Numbered from the stretch's first letter, positions 35,307 through 46,691 are shown. The stretch is 64,000 nt of DNA from Mrakia gelida (GCA_024345305.1 BRON01000018.1:310001-374000), one strand, 5' to 3'. Made by a program: numbers and translations. Notes: a model not told the origin generated them from the sequence alone.

Positions 35307-36795
35307 TTAGTCGTCCTCGTCGACGATGGATCGGCTAGCTTCCTCCTGCGAGAGCGAAAGCAAGGACACAAAAGAGAGAAGTCAGCTCGCGTTTATATCG
35401 TGTAGCATGGGTGGAGAGAGTGACGGAGAAGAAGAAACGAGACGAGACGAACCGAAGGAAGAACGATCCTCTTTTGTTGACGGGAGAAGTACGCGAACTG
35501 GCAGAGAACGGCGATGTCGAGGAAGACGGTGAGAGCCGAGCCGCTGTGAAAAGTGACCATCAACGAAGAAGAGTGGTCAGCGAGGTCAAAGAGGCACGAA
35601 GAAGAGGAGAGAGAGAAAGGACGCACGCGAGCCAAGGCAGGTTCGCGATGATGTACCTCCTTCGAACGGATTTGAAGAGGATGGAAGCGACGTAGGTGAG
35701 GTTTCCAGAAATGGAGAAGAAGAACATGGCGAGGGAGAGACCTTCGCATCTCGTTTGGTGGTTGTGAAGAATTTGAGGGACTCGCGATCCGATGTCTGAA
35801 GGGGAGAGCGAACGAAGGTCAGCGTGTCAACTCTTGCTCACTTGAGCCTCAAACAGCACCAACAACAGCCCAGCTTTTTCTCCTCTCCCCTGCCCACCTT
35901 GGGCTAGACCTGTAACGGACGCTACACTCACAAGTGACGGCACTGATCCATCCCAACGTCTGCGAGCGCCATTCGAGGACGTCTCCTCCCTTCTCGCTCT
36001 CTCCTCCTCCAGGATGCGCTCCGCCCTTGTTGTTCAGCAACCAGGCGACGATACCAGTTGTGATGACGAGTCCGAACGCGAGGAGGTAGACTGCCGACTT
36101 TGCGAGGAAGGACTTGTTGGCGAGAGGAGGTTCGGGTTTCGGGAGGAGTTGGGCGCTCTCGGTGAGTTGGTTGAGGGGGGAGGACTTCTGGTGTCGGTAG
36201 TAGTAGACTTGGAAGAGGAGGATGAGGTCGCAGACGGTGTAGTACATGGCGAGGATGAGCTATGAAGGAGAAGGAGGTCAGCGAAAGAGAGGAGGAGAGG
36301 GAGGAAGGGGAAACGAGTCGAGCTCACCATCGTCGGAAGCAGTCCAGCCATCATTCCTCCGAGCAGGTTCGTGATGTCGCCTAAAAGAAAGATAAGAGGG
36401 GATAAGTAGGAGTCTATGAGTATGGAGCAACTTCAGGTGCTTACCTATGAGCCATAGGACGCTAAGAAAGAGAAGAAAGAACCAAACAAGTTCAGCCCAC
36501 GAGCTCAACTCTCTCGTTTCCCTTTTTTTCTCAGAGTCCTCAAAACTCACATAAAAGCCACACTGAGTCCCTCTCCACTTTTCAGCACAAAATTATCGAG
36601 GATCTGAGGACTGTAGCTGTGGCGCAGCAGCAGCAGCAAAGGAGAAGAAGGTGAGCTTGGTCTCGGGGGGAGGAGGGAAAGGAGGAGGGAGAGGAGGAGA
36701 GGTGAGGAGAGGCAAGGCGAGACTTACACGACGACCCAGCAAGCAATCGACACCCAGCCGAAGATGCTGCTCAGTTCGTGACTGGAAGAAAGCAT
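35307..36795 (-). CDS. PQ-loop vacuolar/lysosomal basic amino-acid transporter (Ypq/LAAT-1 type)
   Basis: This is a seven-helix PQ-loop protein, expected to export cationic amino acids from the vacuole. The start at 36795 gives MLSSSHELSSIFGWVSIACW followed by the first PQ motif (YSPQILDNFVLKSGEGLSVAFM), matching the short N-termini of Ypq1-3. Next come LVWLIGDITNLLGGMMAGLLPTM, AMYYTVCDLILLFQVYYYRH, a charged loop, AKSAVYLLAFGLVITTGIVAW, then the second PQ loop IGSRVPQILHNHQTRCEGLS with LAMFFFSISGNLTYVASILF. The last helix is SALTVFLDIAVLCQFAYF. The C-terminus QQKRIVLPSEEASRSIVDEDD-stop is reached after a GTTCGT donor. Seven short introns occur in all. It diverges from the second MYND gene. 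Confidence 0.88.
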
Positions 36796-37191
36796 GACGA
36801 GGAACAGGGAGCGAGAGCCGTGTTCTTGAAGGTGAAGAGGAAGGGGGGAGGGAGGAAGTGAGTGGGTGTTGAGGTCGACGAAGGGACGACGGCGCTTCTT
36901 CGTTCGAGCTGTCGGCGAGAGCAGTCGAGTCATGACGCCCTCGGAAGTTTTTCTTCGGCGCCAACTTCAGCTCGAAATGGTTTTCTTGTATCTCTTCAAA
37001 AACTCAGAGGGTTTGATTTTTGTATCTCTCGCTCAGGCGGTCGTCGAAGCAACCAACCTCGGCGCCTCCGAAAACTGAGCTCACCTCGACGCTTCCTTCC
37101 TCCCTCCCTTCACGCGTCCAGCACCTCGGAAAACCTTCCACCCGCCTAGCAAACCACGCCATCTGAATCTTCCTCCCTCGCCTCTCCCTCG
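36796..37191. promoter_or_regulatory. Divergent promoter of the PQ-loop and second MYND genes
   Basis: A 396-bp interval between two divergent ATG codons. I see no extra gene or distinctive element apart from CT-rich sequence before the MYND start. Confidence 0.5.
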
Positions 37192-38602
37192 ATGACGAAA
37201 TCCTCCTCTCCGGCTCTCGACGAAGCAGCTTCTGGCAACTCCAGTTTCAACGATCTACCATCGTCTCCTTCCTCTCCCTCCTCCCTCCCTTTTTCTCCTC
37301 CAATGCTCTCCCCAGTCGACTTCGCTAAACTCCTCGGCATATCTTCGGAGCCTAATGGATTCAACCATGGAGCCCTCACGAGGGACGATCACCCCGCCTT
37401 CAAACGCTTCGTGAGTCGAGCCAGAGTTGTTCTTCGTTCCTCGACCTCGAGTTCGAGCTGATCCCCTTTTCTTCCGTCTCGCACTCGCAGTTTTTACAGA
37501 TAATCGATCTAGATGAAGAGGAGAGAGAGATTTACTGGGTAGGCTACTTTCTCAAACAAAAAAGCTGGAACAACATGAAGAGGAGGAGCTGACCGCTTGG
37601 TGATTGCTTTGACCGTCGACGTCTCAAGGCCGAGTTCGCCTCTTCGTTCCTACCCCAGCTCATCAAGTCCTACTTGAAACGCCCGTTCGAGGTCGACCCA
37701 AGGGACCGCAGCAACAGGATCGAACTTCACAACTATCACCAGATGCTACGCCCCTCCCTCTGTGCTCCCCCCTTCGTCTGCTTCCCTCAAACTCGTCCGG
37801 CGGAGGTCGTCGCTCTCTGGCACAAGACGGCTGAGAGGATCTCTCTCTTCACACCCGAGGATTTCGAGGTTCGCGATTTCGCTTCCCTTCTTCGCCATCT
37901 CAGTTTCTAACAGAATTCTGGTTGCCTTTCCCTTCCTGTTTCTCGTGAAGCTCGACCCAAACGACATCGGAATGCGAGTCTTCTCCCAACTCCTCAAGAC
38001 CTGGGACCACGTTCAGTTCTCCATGGCCCTCCACTTCCCCAAGGACTCAACAATCTCGCTCCCTGATCCAGCGGTCTGCGACCGCGTTCACGCTCTGGTC
38101 CCCTCGTTTCGCCTGCACGAGAGCCATCTGGACGAGGAGACGAACCTGGAGTTGTCTCGTTTCATCGAATTCTTCTCCCTCGGACCTGCTTTCTGTCTGG
38201 AACCGATCTCCAAAGCTATCCAGAACAGGGACAAGTTTCTGCGGGATTGTGCGACCCCGTCGCAAGCTTGGGCGCGCTGTGATGCAGCGGAGGAGGAGTT
38301 GGTCGACCCGAAGAAGTGCAAACGAAAGACAGCTGAGACGATGATGTGTAGTCAAGTGAGTCTCTCGTCTTCCACCACCTATCTTCCTACAAGGACTACC
38401 GAGCTGATCTACTTCTCCGTTTGTCTTCCTTTCGCAGTGTCGCTCCGTTCGATACTGCTCGCGAGGCCGTTCCCGCGTCTCGAGCTAGCTTTCTCGGTCA
38501 TGCCTTTCGATCTGGATCCGAACTTACTCGTCTTTCACCACAGAGCATCAAAAGATCGCCTGGAAAACCCACAAGAAAATCTGCTTCAAGCTGCTTTGGT
38601 GA
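37192..38602 (+). CDS. MYND-type zinc-finger protein (second of two)
   Basis: The start at 37192 gives MTKSSSPALDEAASGNSS, then FAKLLGISSEPNGFNHGA, FFLQIIDLDEEEREIYWAEF, VVALWHKTAERISLFTPEDF, a helical body (GPAFCLEPISKAIQNRDKFL) and a C-terminal MYND finger MMCSQCRSVRYCSR-EHQKIAW-KTHKKIC, ending FKLLW-stop. The layout, the finger (CxxC...YCSR(D/E)HQ...W...H...C) and the ending C-F-x3-W-stop mirror the protein at 3114-4385, so the two look like paralogues. The intron inside the finger (38466-38543) needs a GC donor to give YCSREHQ; a GT donor three bases further in gives YCSRGQHQ, one residue too long. Two well-formed introns follow the stop codon. Function unknown. Confidence 0.78.
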
Positions 38603-39256
38603 TCGGATCCGTCGCGTGTGAGTCTTCGCCGCGTTGCTCCTCTCCCTCCTTCCACGTCCCTCGTACTGACTCTTCCTCTGTATCTTCGTTCCAGCAACGG
38701 AGTCATCGGTCCTATTGGAATCCTGCATCCTCGGCGCTCCAAGGTCATTCTCGTAGCTCAGGACCTCGGGTGAGTCTCGTTCCTTTCCTTCGTCTCGAGC
38801 CCGATTCGACGCGTCTTCTCAGCGTTAGCGAGCTCGCTGACCTATATTTTTTCTCCCTTCGGGATCCCACTAGAGTATCACGCCCTGGTATAAAATGACT
38901 CCCCGTGCGAATTCCCTCCTCCGTCCTCACCAGAAACTCGAACAGCTGCAGCTCAGAGCGAGGCCTCGTCTCGCAACGCAAGTTTTCACTCGTCGGTAGA
39001 GCTTGCCTTCATCCCCGCTTCTCGACGGCACTCTTTGTTCAACATCCCGGACGGCCAAAGCTCTCGATACTTTCCCGTCGAAGAATCAAAGGCAAGCAAG
39101 TGAAAGAATACATTGAAACTCCCGACTCCAAATCGACTCCTCCTACCCTCCTCGTTCTCCCAAAGCCCAAAGAAGAAAAAGCTAACACGACCGCGAACGA
39201 CGTCCAAACTAGATAACCCATCCGACCAAGTCCATCCCAGCCTCTCCACCCAGTGT
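38603..39256. other. Convergent region with intron-like segments after the second MYND gene
   Basis: Directly after the stop at 38602 there are two perfect intron patterns: GTGAGTCTTCG...CTGACTC...TTCCAG to about 38693, and GTGAGTCTCG...GCTGACC...CACTAG to about 38874. The exon between them reads NGVIGPIGILHPRRSKVILV, then VSRPGIK-stop, but in a different frame from the finger. This may be 3' UTR introns, a longer isoform, or a frameshifted tail. The rest, to the ERG9 stop, shows nothing. Confidence 0.4.
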
Positions 39257-42070
39257 CTACGAAGTCTCGGTGAACTGTTCGAACAGAGGAAGGGAAAACG
39301 AGAAACTCGTCAGTACCAAGCTCGCTCGTGTCCCACGACCCTCTCTCGTCCCCTCGTCTCCGTCGGCGAGAAAATTGTCCGCTGAGTACTCACATACCAA
39401 ACCGCAAAGGCAACCATCCCAGCCATGATTGCCATCAACAGCAGCAGTCCAAAGATGGCAGCGGCGAGGATCACGTAGCTGACCTCTCCCTCGGTCTCCA
39501 AGTTCTTCAACTCAGCAGCCGTCATCGGAGGAAGACCCTTCGCGACTCTCCAAGCCGAGCGTTCCCTCTCCTTCTTTCGGATGAGCTTAGCGGCGTCGGC
39601 GGCGGCTTTGGTAGCGGCGATTCGAAGACGAGCGTCGTTGGTGGAGGAGTCGAGGTTGGAGGAGGGAGCGTTGGGGTTGGAGGAGGGGTTGGCGACGAGG
39701 TTGATGAAGGAGGGGTATTCTGAGAGTGTGACGAGAGAGAGCAGACAAGGTCAGGATGGTGGTTCGAGAAGGAAGAGGGAGATAGAGGAGAGACGAACGG
39801 TGCTCGGTCCATTGCTCGATCTGGAGGAAAGGGGGACATAAAGACGCGTCAGGTTCGCGAGTTTGGAGGGAAGACGAGATAGAGGAGTGGGAAGAAAGAC
39901 TCACTCGACCACAGGCGATACTGAGCTTGACGAACGAAGGGTCGGAAGGGACGGATTTGGCGTGAAGTCGTCGAGCGTACTGTCGGAAGAGGAACGCGAC
40001 GTCTCGAGGGTTGGTGCACTTCATGATGAGCTGCGAGGTAGCGAGAACAAAGAGAACGGAAGATGGATAGTCAGTTTGAGTACGTTCGAACGCAGTAGGA
40101 AGAGAAGGGAAAAGGTAGACGAACCTGAACGGCCTCTCCCTTTCTGATCTTGACGTTCCTCTTGAACACCTGCTCGTTCATGAAGCAGAGCTCCAACGTC
40201 GCCATCGCCATCACCGCCGGAATCGCACAGAACGTGAACACGCTCTGGTTCTTCAGCAAGCTCAGGTAATCCAGCGCGTCCGTCGCGTGTCCAATCGCAT
40301 CCGCCGTCATCGCGCTCAACACCCACATCGCCCCACTTCCCACCGCGTCCTTCTCTCCCTGCTGGACCAAGTCCGTGAGGGCCGAGAACTTCCCGTACTT
40401 CTCGTTCCCCCAGACCTCCCTAGGCCAGAACCCACGTCCGTCGTCGGCGTCCTCCTTGATGTCTCGAAGGATGTTGGTCTTCTGGAGGAGGAGACCGAGA
40501 GAGTTGGAGAGGACGAGCTGGTCGGCGATCCAAGGTCGCTCCTTCCCTGTCGACGAGAAGAGTCGAGAGAGTCCCTCTCCCACGAGTCCGGCGACGTAGT
40601 GACAGTAGAGGGAGAAGTCGTCGAGGGTTTGGACCTCAGCGACGGGAGCGGAGGGAGTAGCGAGGGAGGCGAAATCGGCCATTCCGTTTCCCATCTTTCG
40701 AGCGATGTCGGCGATGACCTTCTGGGCACTGGAGGGAGAGGAAGGGAGTATGCAAGAGTCAGTAGGGTTTCGAGAGCGTGGAGAGAGATCGAGAACAAGC
40801 TCACCTAGGGTCGAGGTTCTGGAACTCTTCGATCACGACCTCGAATCGAACGAGGAGACTTCGGTCCTTCTCCTTCTCGCCGTTGCCGTCGAAGTTCCAT
40901 CCGGGTTGGTAGAGCTTCTCGTGGAAAGATCGGAGGAGAGGAAGCTTGACGTCGTTGGGGAGAGCCATGTCGTCCTCGATGGTATCCAAAGCTCGGAGGA
41001 CGAGGTAGAAGAGGCAGATCTGGGGGGGAGGGGAAGGAAACGTGAGAGGTCAGCTTCTTCGCTCTTCGAACTCTCCTTCTGGCTTCCGAGCCACGCGTCA
41101 ACCCAACCCTCTCGCCGTTCCAGCTCAACAGAAGAGAGCGAAAGGATGTCAACTCACCACTCGAGCGAGATCTCCATCCAACTCCTTGATGACGGCTGCG
41201 AAACTCCTGGAGGTGAGGTCGAGGAAAGCCCAGCAGTCTCGCATGGATTGACGGTCCCATCCTGAGGTCGCGTGCTCCTTGATGGAGGTGATATCTCGTT
41301 TAGGCTCGTGCCAAACGGCGTACTGGAGGATCGACCGAAGCTCGTTCTGAGTGAGGGAGGAGTCGAAAGATGGGATGGGACGAGAAACGAGAGTCGAACA
41401 GGGAGGAGGTTGCCGGCGGGCCGGGGGAATGGACGAAGGGAGAGCAAGAAAGATGGGAGGAAAGAGTGAGGAGGTGCAAGGTCAGTATATATGTAACGAA
41501 GGTGAATGTAGGGACGAAAGTGAGTCGAAGGAGGGAAGGAGGTCGGAGGAAAGGAAGAGCGAGGTCGACGTGCTGTCAAAAGGGCGAGCTTCGACGTCGA
41601 CTTCTTGCTCGATTTCCGAGTTTGATCCTCGACCGACAACCTCCAGAGTCGATCCAACGAGCCGTAGGGATAAACGAGATCCCTCTCGTAAGCCTCGTAT
41701 AAGCCCCGTCCCTGCTCTCGACCTGTAGGAGCTCGTTGAAAGCCAGGTCGTCCCCTTCTCCTTCGAGCCTCCCTCCTCCTCCCTTCTCCCAAGATCCTCC
41801 TTGGCTGTTGGACCGAGAGATCCTTCGCAACTCGAACGTATACGACGCTCAAGATAGCTCTCTGTAGCTGTGCGTCCCGAGACGCAAGGATGATGTACTA
41901 ACGGGATGAGTGAAGACTGGAGATTGGAAGGAGAAGGAAGGAAGGTGAGGGAGGAGGAACGAGCGAAGGTCAGCATGATCGTCTCTTCTTCTTCCAGCTC
42001 CCCCATCCCCTCCCATCCTCAGCGATTTCGATCGATACTCACGAAGGTAGACGTATTCGGAAGCTCCCAT
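39257..42070 (-). CDS. ERG9: Squalene synthase
   Basis: ERG9 joins two farnesyl diphosphates into squalene, the first committed step of ergosterol synthesis, on the ER membrane. Splicing gives MGASEYVYLLFTHPNELRSI..., then VWHEPKRDITSIKEHATSG, CLFYLVLRALDTIEDDM (first Asp-rich motif DTIEDD), YCHYVAGLVGEGLSRLF, LGLLLQKTNILRDIKED (second motif), GRGFWPREVWG, and CAIPAVMAMATLELCF. A single C-terminal anchor (YVILAAAIFGLLLLMAIMAG) is followed by VWYFTETS-stop. The second exon is only 14 nt (41903-41916); it is needed to read LLFTHP. The next intron is about 556 nt (41347-41902), far longer than its neighbours. The start at 42070 lies in a 28-nt exon. All catalytic motifs are intact. Confidence 0.96.
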
Positions 42071-42889
42071 CTTGGAAGATAAGTGAGCGAGAGTGGAGGA
42101 GGGAGAGGGAGAGGGAGTTGAAGGGAGGGAAGGGAGAGGGCAAGATGTCGTTCGAGGTTCGAAGGGGAGAGGTCCCCCGCTCTCGCCTCAGCGCCGGGTT
42201 AGAGTTCGTTTCGTTCCGATTTTTATGCAGGGTACGAGAGAGAAAGAGAGGCCAGACGCCGAGCTACATACACAGAAGCCCCTCGGGAAGGTTTTCTCTC
42301 GAGAAACAGGCGAGGAGTCCTCTCAATGAGGAGATTGAACCGGGTCGAGAAACGTCGACGCGGCCTCGCTGGCCGGCCTGCACCTCCTCTCTTTGAACTC
42401 TTACAGCACTGAGCTTGGAGTAGGGCAATCCGAATCGTGTGTACGAGGTAACGAGCGCTGAACAGAGAGGGTGAGACGAGAAGTTAGCGAGTTCGACTGA
42501 AGCTGGGACGACGCGTCGACGTCGTCTTGACTCGATCAGAACCCTCCTCAAACGGACGAGGCTCACCCCAGGTCCGAACCTGTATAAGAGGGCCTCCTTC
42601 GCATACTCACAAATCTCGGTTCGTAGAGAAGACGTCCTCAAGCGAAGGCATCAAGGACGAAGTGAGAGAAGATGCGAGGAGGGGGAGACGCGTCTGCGAG
42701 AACCTGCCCAACGAGCGACGAAAAACAACAATGAGCGATCAAACAGGATCTTTGTGAGGCCTCCAGTCTTTCGAGAGTACGAAACCCCAAGGAGATTTTT
42801 TTCGAGGATCGCATCGGGTTTTTTCAAGAGACGTCGAGCTCGTTCCTGCTTTCGAGCTCGCAACGCCATCGACCTCTTCTCCCGTCTGT
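42071..42889. promoter_or_regulatory. Divergent region upstream of ERG9 and the duplicated-domain gene
   Basis: An interval of about 820 bp must contain both promoters. A purine-rich stretch (42090-42160) precedes ERG9. ACGCGT occurs near 42511 and 42688. No gene recognised. Confidence 0.45.
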
Positions 42890-44839
42890 ATGAGACTCCC
42901 TTCAACGAGAGCTTTCGGCCATCATCCAACACCTCCCTCTTCACGAAACTTCTCAGCTTGCCTCCTCCTTCGAGCTCAAGCCTCGACGACGGCCAAGATC
43001 TCTCCTTCTCGACCTCCTCCTTCCGAGTCGAGCTCAGCTCCCTCCCTGCTCCCACCGGATGTCGCGTACGAGGTCGCTCGAAAACAGACCCCCTGGAGAG
43101 TATTCACTCACAAGAAGATTGGACTATTACTAGAAGAGCTGGGTCAGAGTCTAGGCTTTGGTGAGTCCAAGGAGGGGAAAGGAAAGGACGGAAGGATGGA
43201 AGAGTCGAGCTCAACACTTTCGACTTCAGCCCTCTGTCCTTCTCGTCGTTCTCTTCAATCTCGCTGACCTCGCTCCCCTTCTTGGATCAAACTCAGATAT
43301 GGGACATGACGGAACTGGACCATCGCCCTCTGATCTAGAGAAGGTCGTCGAGATCCATCGTTCGTTGAAGGAAGCAGGCATCAGTCGGGAGGTGAGCTTC
43401 GAGTTTCCCTTCTTTGAACCGTCGTCCTTTCAAGTCGTACCAAAGGACTACTGGGAACTTCGAGATCTGACCCTCCACTGTATCTTCTTATCTTCCAGGA
43501 TCTGATCGCTGCCATGCAAGGACTCGGAGGACTCTTCGACCCGAATCAACCTTCGCCCTTCATCGCCCCTTCACCACCCTCCTCCTCCTCCCTCCCTCCT
43601 CGCTCGTCCTCGAAACCTGCTCCTCCCCCTCCCCTCCCTTCACCACCAGTTGTCAAGCCGCGTCCAAAATTCACCGTCGTAGATCTGGGAAGATGGGAAC
43701 GAGAGGCAGCAACTCTCCAAGCAAAGCTGAAGGAAACGAACCCACGCGTCGCTCAGAGGAAGATCTTTCTCTCCAGCCTAGAGACCCTCCAAACTCGAAT
43801 CTCCAAGTTCACTTCGGCGGCCATGGAAGAGAAGGTGGTATCTGAGCTGAACCTCCTGGAGGATCTGGACTCGAAGGACGGAGGAAGTCGATTGGCGACT
43901 CGTCGTTCGTTCGTCCAAGGGAGGTTGAACGATCTGGAGACGGGTTGGCAGACTGGTCTGGGTGATGCAGCAGCGGAGCTCGAGGAGAGGCGGCTGGAGT
44001 GGAAGATCCTGTTGGGGAAGGAAACGATTGGAGCGATCAAGAAGGACGCGTCGAAGTCGAAAGGATCGCCAACCTCGTCGCCACTTCCCCTCCCTTCCCC
44101 TCTTCCTCCTGCTTCCTCGCTCACCGTCACTTCCATACCCTCTCCTCTTACCTCGGAATTATGTCCCCCTACTCCCTCGTCAACTCCTCTATCATCACCG
44201 ACTCCCAAACCCTTACCCACTTCCTCTCCTCTCCTCGAACTCACCCCCACCTCCACCAACTCCCACTCCTCCCTCTCACCCCCACCTACCTCCCCATCCC
44301 TCCTTCCGGAGAGAAGTAGAAGATCGTCCAAGTTCTCGGAGGAAGTCATCTCCGGCTGGAAGCGAGAGGCAGCGGCCCTCTACGCGAAGCTACACTCCAA
44401 AACAGACGCGACGGAGGACACAAGAGCGATGTGGAGGAGGAGGTTCGACCAGTTTCGCGCTCACCGCAGATCAAGGAGAAACACAACACCATCGGAAACG
44501 AAGGAGAAGGACTTGGTCGACTTCCGAGAGATGGTCGCTCTGGATTCGCAGGACGGAGGTCGACGGTTCGAGACGTGGCGGGAGACAACGCAGGGTTACA
44601 TTTGGAAGTTGGAGATGGGGCATGGAGGGATAGGTGAACTCAGGCAGCGTAGACAGAGATATCGGCTTGATCGGTCTCGATCCCATCTCGCGCTCCTGGT
44701 GGAGTTCGCGCGAGGGCTTGTCGCGAAGGAGGACGCGTCGGGATCCATCAACTCCGGCTCAACAGCCTTCCCCAACACTATCAGCACCTCTCCTCCCCCT
44801 TCCAACACACCCTTCAACACCATTCCCACACCAACATGA
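42890..44839 (+). CDS. Unrecognised protein with two diverged tandem copies of a ~110-residue domain
   Basis: I do not recognise this family. Three exons join in frame: 42890 to about 43159 (MRLPSTRAFGHHPTPPSSRN... to LLLEELGQSLGF), about 43295-43391 (DMGHDGTGPSPSDLEKVVEI... ending SLKEAGISRE), and about 43500-44839. The first 45 residues are rich in Arg, Ser and Ala with no acidic residue, so a mitochondrial targeting peptide is possible. After a Pro-rich linker come two related segments. Copy A reads LGRWEREAATLQAKL...LEDLDSKDGGSRLATRR..VQGRLNDLETG; copy B reads ISGWKREAAALYAKL...VALDSQDGGRRFETWR..TQGYIWKLEMG. Each then has an L-x-x-RR helix. A Ser/Pro/Thr linker of about 90 residues separates them. 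The protein ends NTIPTPT-stop. Confidence 0.68.
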
Positions 44840-46691
44840 TCAACTCACCCTCTTCCCTCGCGCCCAATCTCCTTCGCTACTCCCATCCTCAAACCAACGG
44901 AAACCCCTCCATCCTCCCTCCCCAACCCTCTTCTTCCCCCTCTTCCCAACTCGTCACCACCTCTCCAACACCACCTCCACTGCGACTACCATCGCCCACT
45001 TCCAAACTTACCTCTTCGCCCCTCCTCCCCTCCAGATCAACCCCGTTCCCCTCGTCGTCGTCGAACTCCCTCCCTCGACCACCTCACCCTCACCCTCTCC
45101 CCCTCTCCAACCATTTCACACCCGAGGAACCCCCTCCTCCCTCGGAGGAACTGGGTACCCGTCGCAGGAGCGTAGGACGTCGTGCTCTTGCAGTCGGAGA
45201 GGAACGAGAAGGACGGGAAGACCGAGGAGCGAGATGAAGGACGCGTCTCTCCTGTTTTCACTTCAAGGGCGGAAGTCGACTCGGCTGGCCAGCGAACGAG
45301 GAGGAGGTCTCCATCGAAGGTGCGAAGGTGGAGCAGCAGAGACGGAGACGGGCGGGGTGAGCGCCAGCAGGAGGGAGACTCGATGAAGCGGAAGAACGAG
45401 AGCGAGGCGAGGTTCGGAGCCGAGGGAGAACGATTTGCAGAAGGAAAGAGGGAAAAGGCATTCCGATTTAGTTTCCGGAGCTCATTTCTAGCTTACTAAT
45501 ATGTTCTTTATCGGGCGCAAAGTGTACGTTTGCCAGAAAGGGCGAGATCAGCAGCGAGGCGGATTCCGATCCGCGAGGCGAGATTGAGAATTTGCGCAAA
45601 CGAAGTAGCTCTAGGTTAATCTGAAAGTATCTTGGACTTGCAATCCTCTTCATTTTGATCCGCTGGTTAACGTGGAGGGCCAGTCCTGCATCAGACTTAT
45701 ATGGATACCGACGACGCATCACCTAAAGATCACTGAGGATCGTGAGTTCGACCCTCACCTCGCGGGCACGGAGCGCGTTTGTGCTTCTCCTGCGGGTCTT
45801 GAGCCTCAAAAAACCTCTCGGACTTAACGGAGACTGTCAAGTATATGTTCCCTTCCGGATAGGGAAGATCGAAAGGCTCGAGAAGCTCAGATACCCCGTA
45901 GAAGAACAACTAAAGCCTGAGACGCGACGCGACGCGATTCTTCGTCGGACCCCCCTTCATGGACTGAATGTCTCGCAAAGAAATCGGACGAGGTCACCTG
46001 AAGTATGTCTCAGACCGCTTCATCGTATCCAGTGGCTCTCGCCTAGTTTTTGATCGAAAAAGCAGAAAAGCGGCCAAGGGGAACGCAGGACGTCGTCTTC
46101 GAACACTCTTGTGAGGACGTCCATTGCTCGCACTACCCTAGGAGCTACAGCAGCCAGGATGCGAAAAAGAAAGCAAAGGACAAGTATCTCGACAGTGCCG
46201 AATCTTTTCTCTCAGACTTTGAGGAGCGCAGGGAGGCGAGAGCGTCGCGCTCTTCGCTTTAACAAGGCCCAGGCGCGATCGTTCCTCATCCTTCTCGCAA
46301 CAAACAACAAACAACTTTTCTTGCGGCCAAATTCGTGAAGAAGTGTGAAAATTTGCCGAGACCGCTCGAACTCACGTCTGTGGTCTGGTAGTCCCAGCAG
46401 AGGCAGATCAGGAGAGGAGAGAGGGAGGACGTGAGCTCGTCCGACGTCGACTTTGGACGAGCTGGCAGATAGTCATCGCGCCCCTTCGAAAAATCAACCC
46501 TCCTTGCGTTTCCACGAATCTACCTTGAACGTCTCTGGCCTACGTCGGCGGTTCGAGTCTAGTAGACTTCATTAATGAAAAAGTCCGTCAGGCACGGAAG
46601 GCTTTCCCGCGCGCGAGCTTTCATTGAGTCCAGACCTTCCCTCCTCTTCCCTTCTCCCTTCAACCCTCCATCCATCCCTTTCACAGCAGTT
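44840..46691. other. Long region without a recognised protein gene
   Basis: The first 550 bp are low-complexity CT-rich then GA-rich sequence with overlapping open frames but no family signature. From about 45480 to 46600 the composition becomes visibly less GC-rich and less codon-like, with hairpins, described separately. The final part should be the promoter of the FAD oxidoreductase. Confidence 0.45.
45559..45765 (+). ncRNA. Candidate structured RNA (unidentified)
   Basis: A perfect 6-bp hairpin with a TCCG loop (45559-45574) is followed by CCGCGAGGCGAG (45571-45582), which can pair 11 of 12 bases with CTCACCTCGCGG at 45754-45765, enclosing about 170 nt. Just inside the right arm sits a tRNA T-arm-like hairpin GTGAG-TTCGACC-CTCAC (45742-45758), partly competing with the long stem. 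Composition differs from the surrounding genes and no coding frame fits. I could not match it to tRNA, U1-U6, 5S, SRP, RNase P/MRP or telomerase RNA. Chance structure in GC-rich DNA remains possible. Confidence 0.22.

Noticed and set aside
44634..45386. 250-codon open frame overlapping and following the duplicated-domain gene
   Set aside because: Low-complexity Pro/Ser sequence in a different frame, not supported by any motif; several frames are equally open.
45742..45770. tRNA-like T-arm followed by an acceptor-like CTCGCGG
   Set aside because: No matching 5' acceptor, D-arm or anticodon arm at tRNA distance. The only complement, CCGCGAG at 45571, is about 170 nt upstream, and the D-arm and anticodon positions do not fit even with an intron.
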